Source of the DNA: CAITSH01 sp964385505 | GTDB lineage: Bacteria > Pseudomonadota > Gammaproteobacteria > Burkholderiales > SG8-39 | Direction: 5' to 3' | DNA: 13,464 nt | Assembly (NCBI GenBank): GCA_964385505.1 | Contig: CAYLPI010000099.1 | Coordinates: 1-13,464, forward strand | Shown here: positions 12,490 to 13,464 of the stretch, piece by piece | How the letters are laid out: each line of letters opens with the position of its first letter | How positions within the stretch are numbered: the first letter of the stretch is position 1 | Position numbers and translations under genes: made by a program | Notes under the pieces: model-generated | The model's input: the letters and a program-made list of their open reading frames with translations, nothing else | The model's database searches: none | Told to the model about the DNA's origin: nothing

Positions 12490-13464
12490 ATGCGTATCAT
12501 CAGTGCCAGCGCGCTCATTACGGCCGGCGTCGTCATCCTGTCCGGCATCACCACGATGACCTATATTTCAGCCGATAGCCTTCTGGCGCAACGCCTTAGT
12601 GCATCCACGGCCTTGGCCGATTCAATCACCGCCGCAGACTTGATGGCCAGAAGCGGCAACGCATTGGGTGATGCCGCGCGCGCCTATGCCACCACCGGCG
12701 ACGCCCAATATCGCGATGAATACCTTGCCAATATCAGAGTCCTCCGCCCGCGGGAACAGGCCGTCCGGGAACTGCACAAACTGGATCTGACCAGTCAGGA
12801 AATGACCCTGCTTAACGATGCCAAACGCTATTCCGATGCGCTGACCGTCATCGAATCGAAATCCATGGACGCAGTACAGAAGGGCGACCTCAAGGCCGCC
12901 GTTCAACTCGTTTACAGCGCCGAGTTTGTGAGCGGCAGAAAGGTCTTCATGACCAGCGTCGCCGAGGTACGCGACCTGATCGAAAAGCGGCTTTCAACGA
13001 AGGTGACCGACCTGACTGAAAAAGCGGACCTGCTGTCGAGCGTTGCGTTGGGTGCATTCCTGCTCAACAGCGCCTTTATCCTGGGCGTACTCATGCTGTT
13101 TTACCAGCGAAGGGTCGTCCGCCCGATTGCCCAGATGACCGAAAAGGTGACACTGCTGCTGGCCGGGGACCAAAGCGTGCGATTCGCACGCGGCGGGGAC
13201 AACACGGAAATCGGCGACCTGTCGCGGATCCTTGATGACTACCGCGTCAAAAGCGCGGAAATCGACCGCCAGTCCTGGCTCAGGCAGGGTGTCAAGACTA
13301 TCTCCGACGCCGTCCAGGACGCCCCGACGCTCGCCGATTTCGCCGACAAGCTGTTGTCAGCGCTTGCGCCGGCGCTAGGTTGCGGAGCCGCCGGCCTTTA
13401 CATCCGCAGCGGGGAAAGCAGTGGCTTTAGCCGCATCGGCAGTTACGGCATCAAGCCCGAGGTG
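12490..13464 (+). CDS. Membrane receptor with HAMP and GAF-like domains, probable sensor kinase (3' end outside window)
   Basis: The frame is open from ATG 12490 to the window end (325 residues), with GGAGGG 7 bases upstream. Segment 1 is an N-terminal membrane helix (residues about 4-26, SASALITAGVVILSGITTMT). Residues about 27-178 form a helical periplasmic sensor domain resembling the four-helix-bundle type seen in chemoreceptors and kinases. The second membrane helix spans about 181-205, followed by RRVVRPIAQMTEKV (Pro212), the start of a HAMP domain whose second helix carries TEIGDLSRILDDYR (Glu240). From about residue 270, QGVKTISDAV and LADFADKLLSALAPALGCGA followed by AGLYIRSG look like the start of a GAF domain. 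A HAMP-GAF order is common in hybrid histidine kinases; a diguanylate cyclase or chemoreceptor output cannot be excluded because the C-terminus is missing. Confidence 0.8.
   Translation, partial: MRIISASALITAGVVILSGITTMTYISADSLLAQRLSASTALADSITAADLMARSGNALGDAARAYATTGDAQYRDEYLANIRVLRPREQAVRELHKLDLTSQEMTLLNDAKRYSDALTVIESKSMDAVQKGDLKAAVQLVYSAEFVSGRKVFMTSVAEVRDLIEKRLSTKVTDLTEKADLLSSVALGAFLLNSAFILGVLMLFYQRRVVRPIAQMTEKVTLLLAGDQSVRFARGGDNTEIGDLSRILDDYRVKSAEIDRQSWLRQGVKTISDAVQDAPTLADFADKLLSALAPALGCGAAGLYIRSGESSGFSRIGSYGIKPEV

Overview
The window is a GC-rich stretch (G/C-ending codons throughout) from a draft or metagenome-assembled bacterial genome. Two runs of N mark scaffold joins at 659-668 and 10833-10932. 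Gene content and protein sequences fit a betaproteobacterium: a prpBCD set with an AcnA-type aconitase, a MaoC/CoA-ester-lyase pair, and one LolC/E-type permease beside LolD. I cannot place it below class from sequence alone.

Positions 1-7900 form a plus-strand block for central carbon and propionate metabolism. In order it holds the 3' end of a probable MaoC-like hydratase, an HpcH/HpaI-family CoA-ester lyase (interrupted by an assembly gap), prpB (2-methylisocitrate lyase), prpC (2-methylcitrate synthase), prpD (2-methylcitrate dehydratase) and acnA (aconitase), closed by a clear rho-independent terminator at 7871-7901. PrpC joins propionyl-CoA to oxaloacetate, PrpD dehydrates 2-methylcitrate, an aconitase rehydrates the product, and PrpB splits 2-methylisocitrate into pyruvate and succinate. 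No prpR-type regulator, acnD or prpF is present, so AcnA is the candidate for the rehydration step. The lyase/hydratase pair upstream would handle malyl-, methylmalyl- or citramalyl-type CoA esters.

Positions 7900-10130 carry small housekeeping or unknown genes: a YchJ-family SEC-C protein, a convergent minus-strand secreted protein with aromatic repeats and a lysine-rich tail, a HugZ-like FMN-binding split-barrel protein, and an unrecognised 133-residue membrane-anchored or exported protein. Positions 10127-12177 hold lolD and lolC on the minus strand (lipoprotein release from the inner membrane), separated by a 100-N gap that is probably artificial. From 12490 to the end runs the 5' part of a membrane receptor with HAMP and GAF-like domains, probably a sensor kinase.

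The most unusual content is repetitive and non-coding or marginally coding. (i) At least five tandem arrays with a 9-bp period but unrelated unit sequences lie at gene boundaries: before the CoA lyase, between prpC and prpD, before acnA, before lolC, and as a KKE-encoding tail on the secreted protein. (ii) Two copies of a roughly 80-bp imperfect palindrome flank prpBCD. (iii) Three copies of a roughly 33-bp REP-like palindrome lie between 7930 and 10101. I found no IS element, tRNA, rRNA or CRISPR array.
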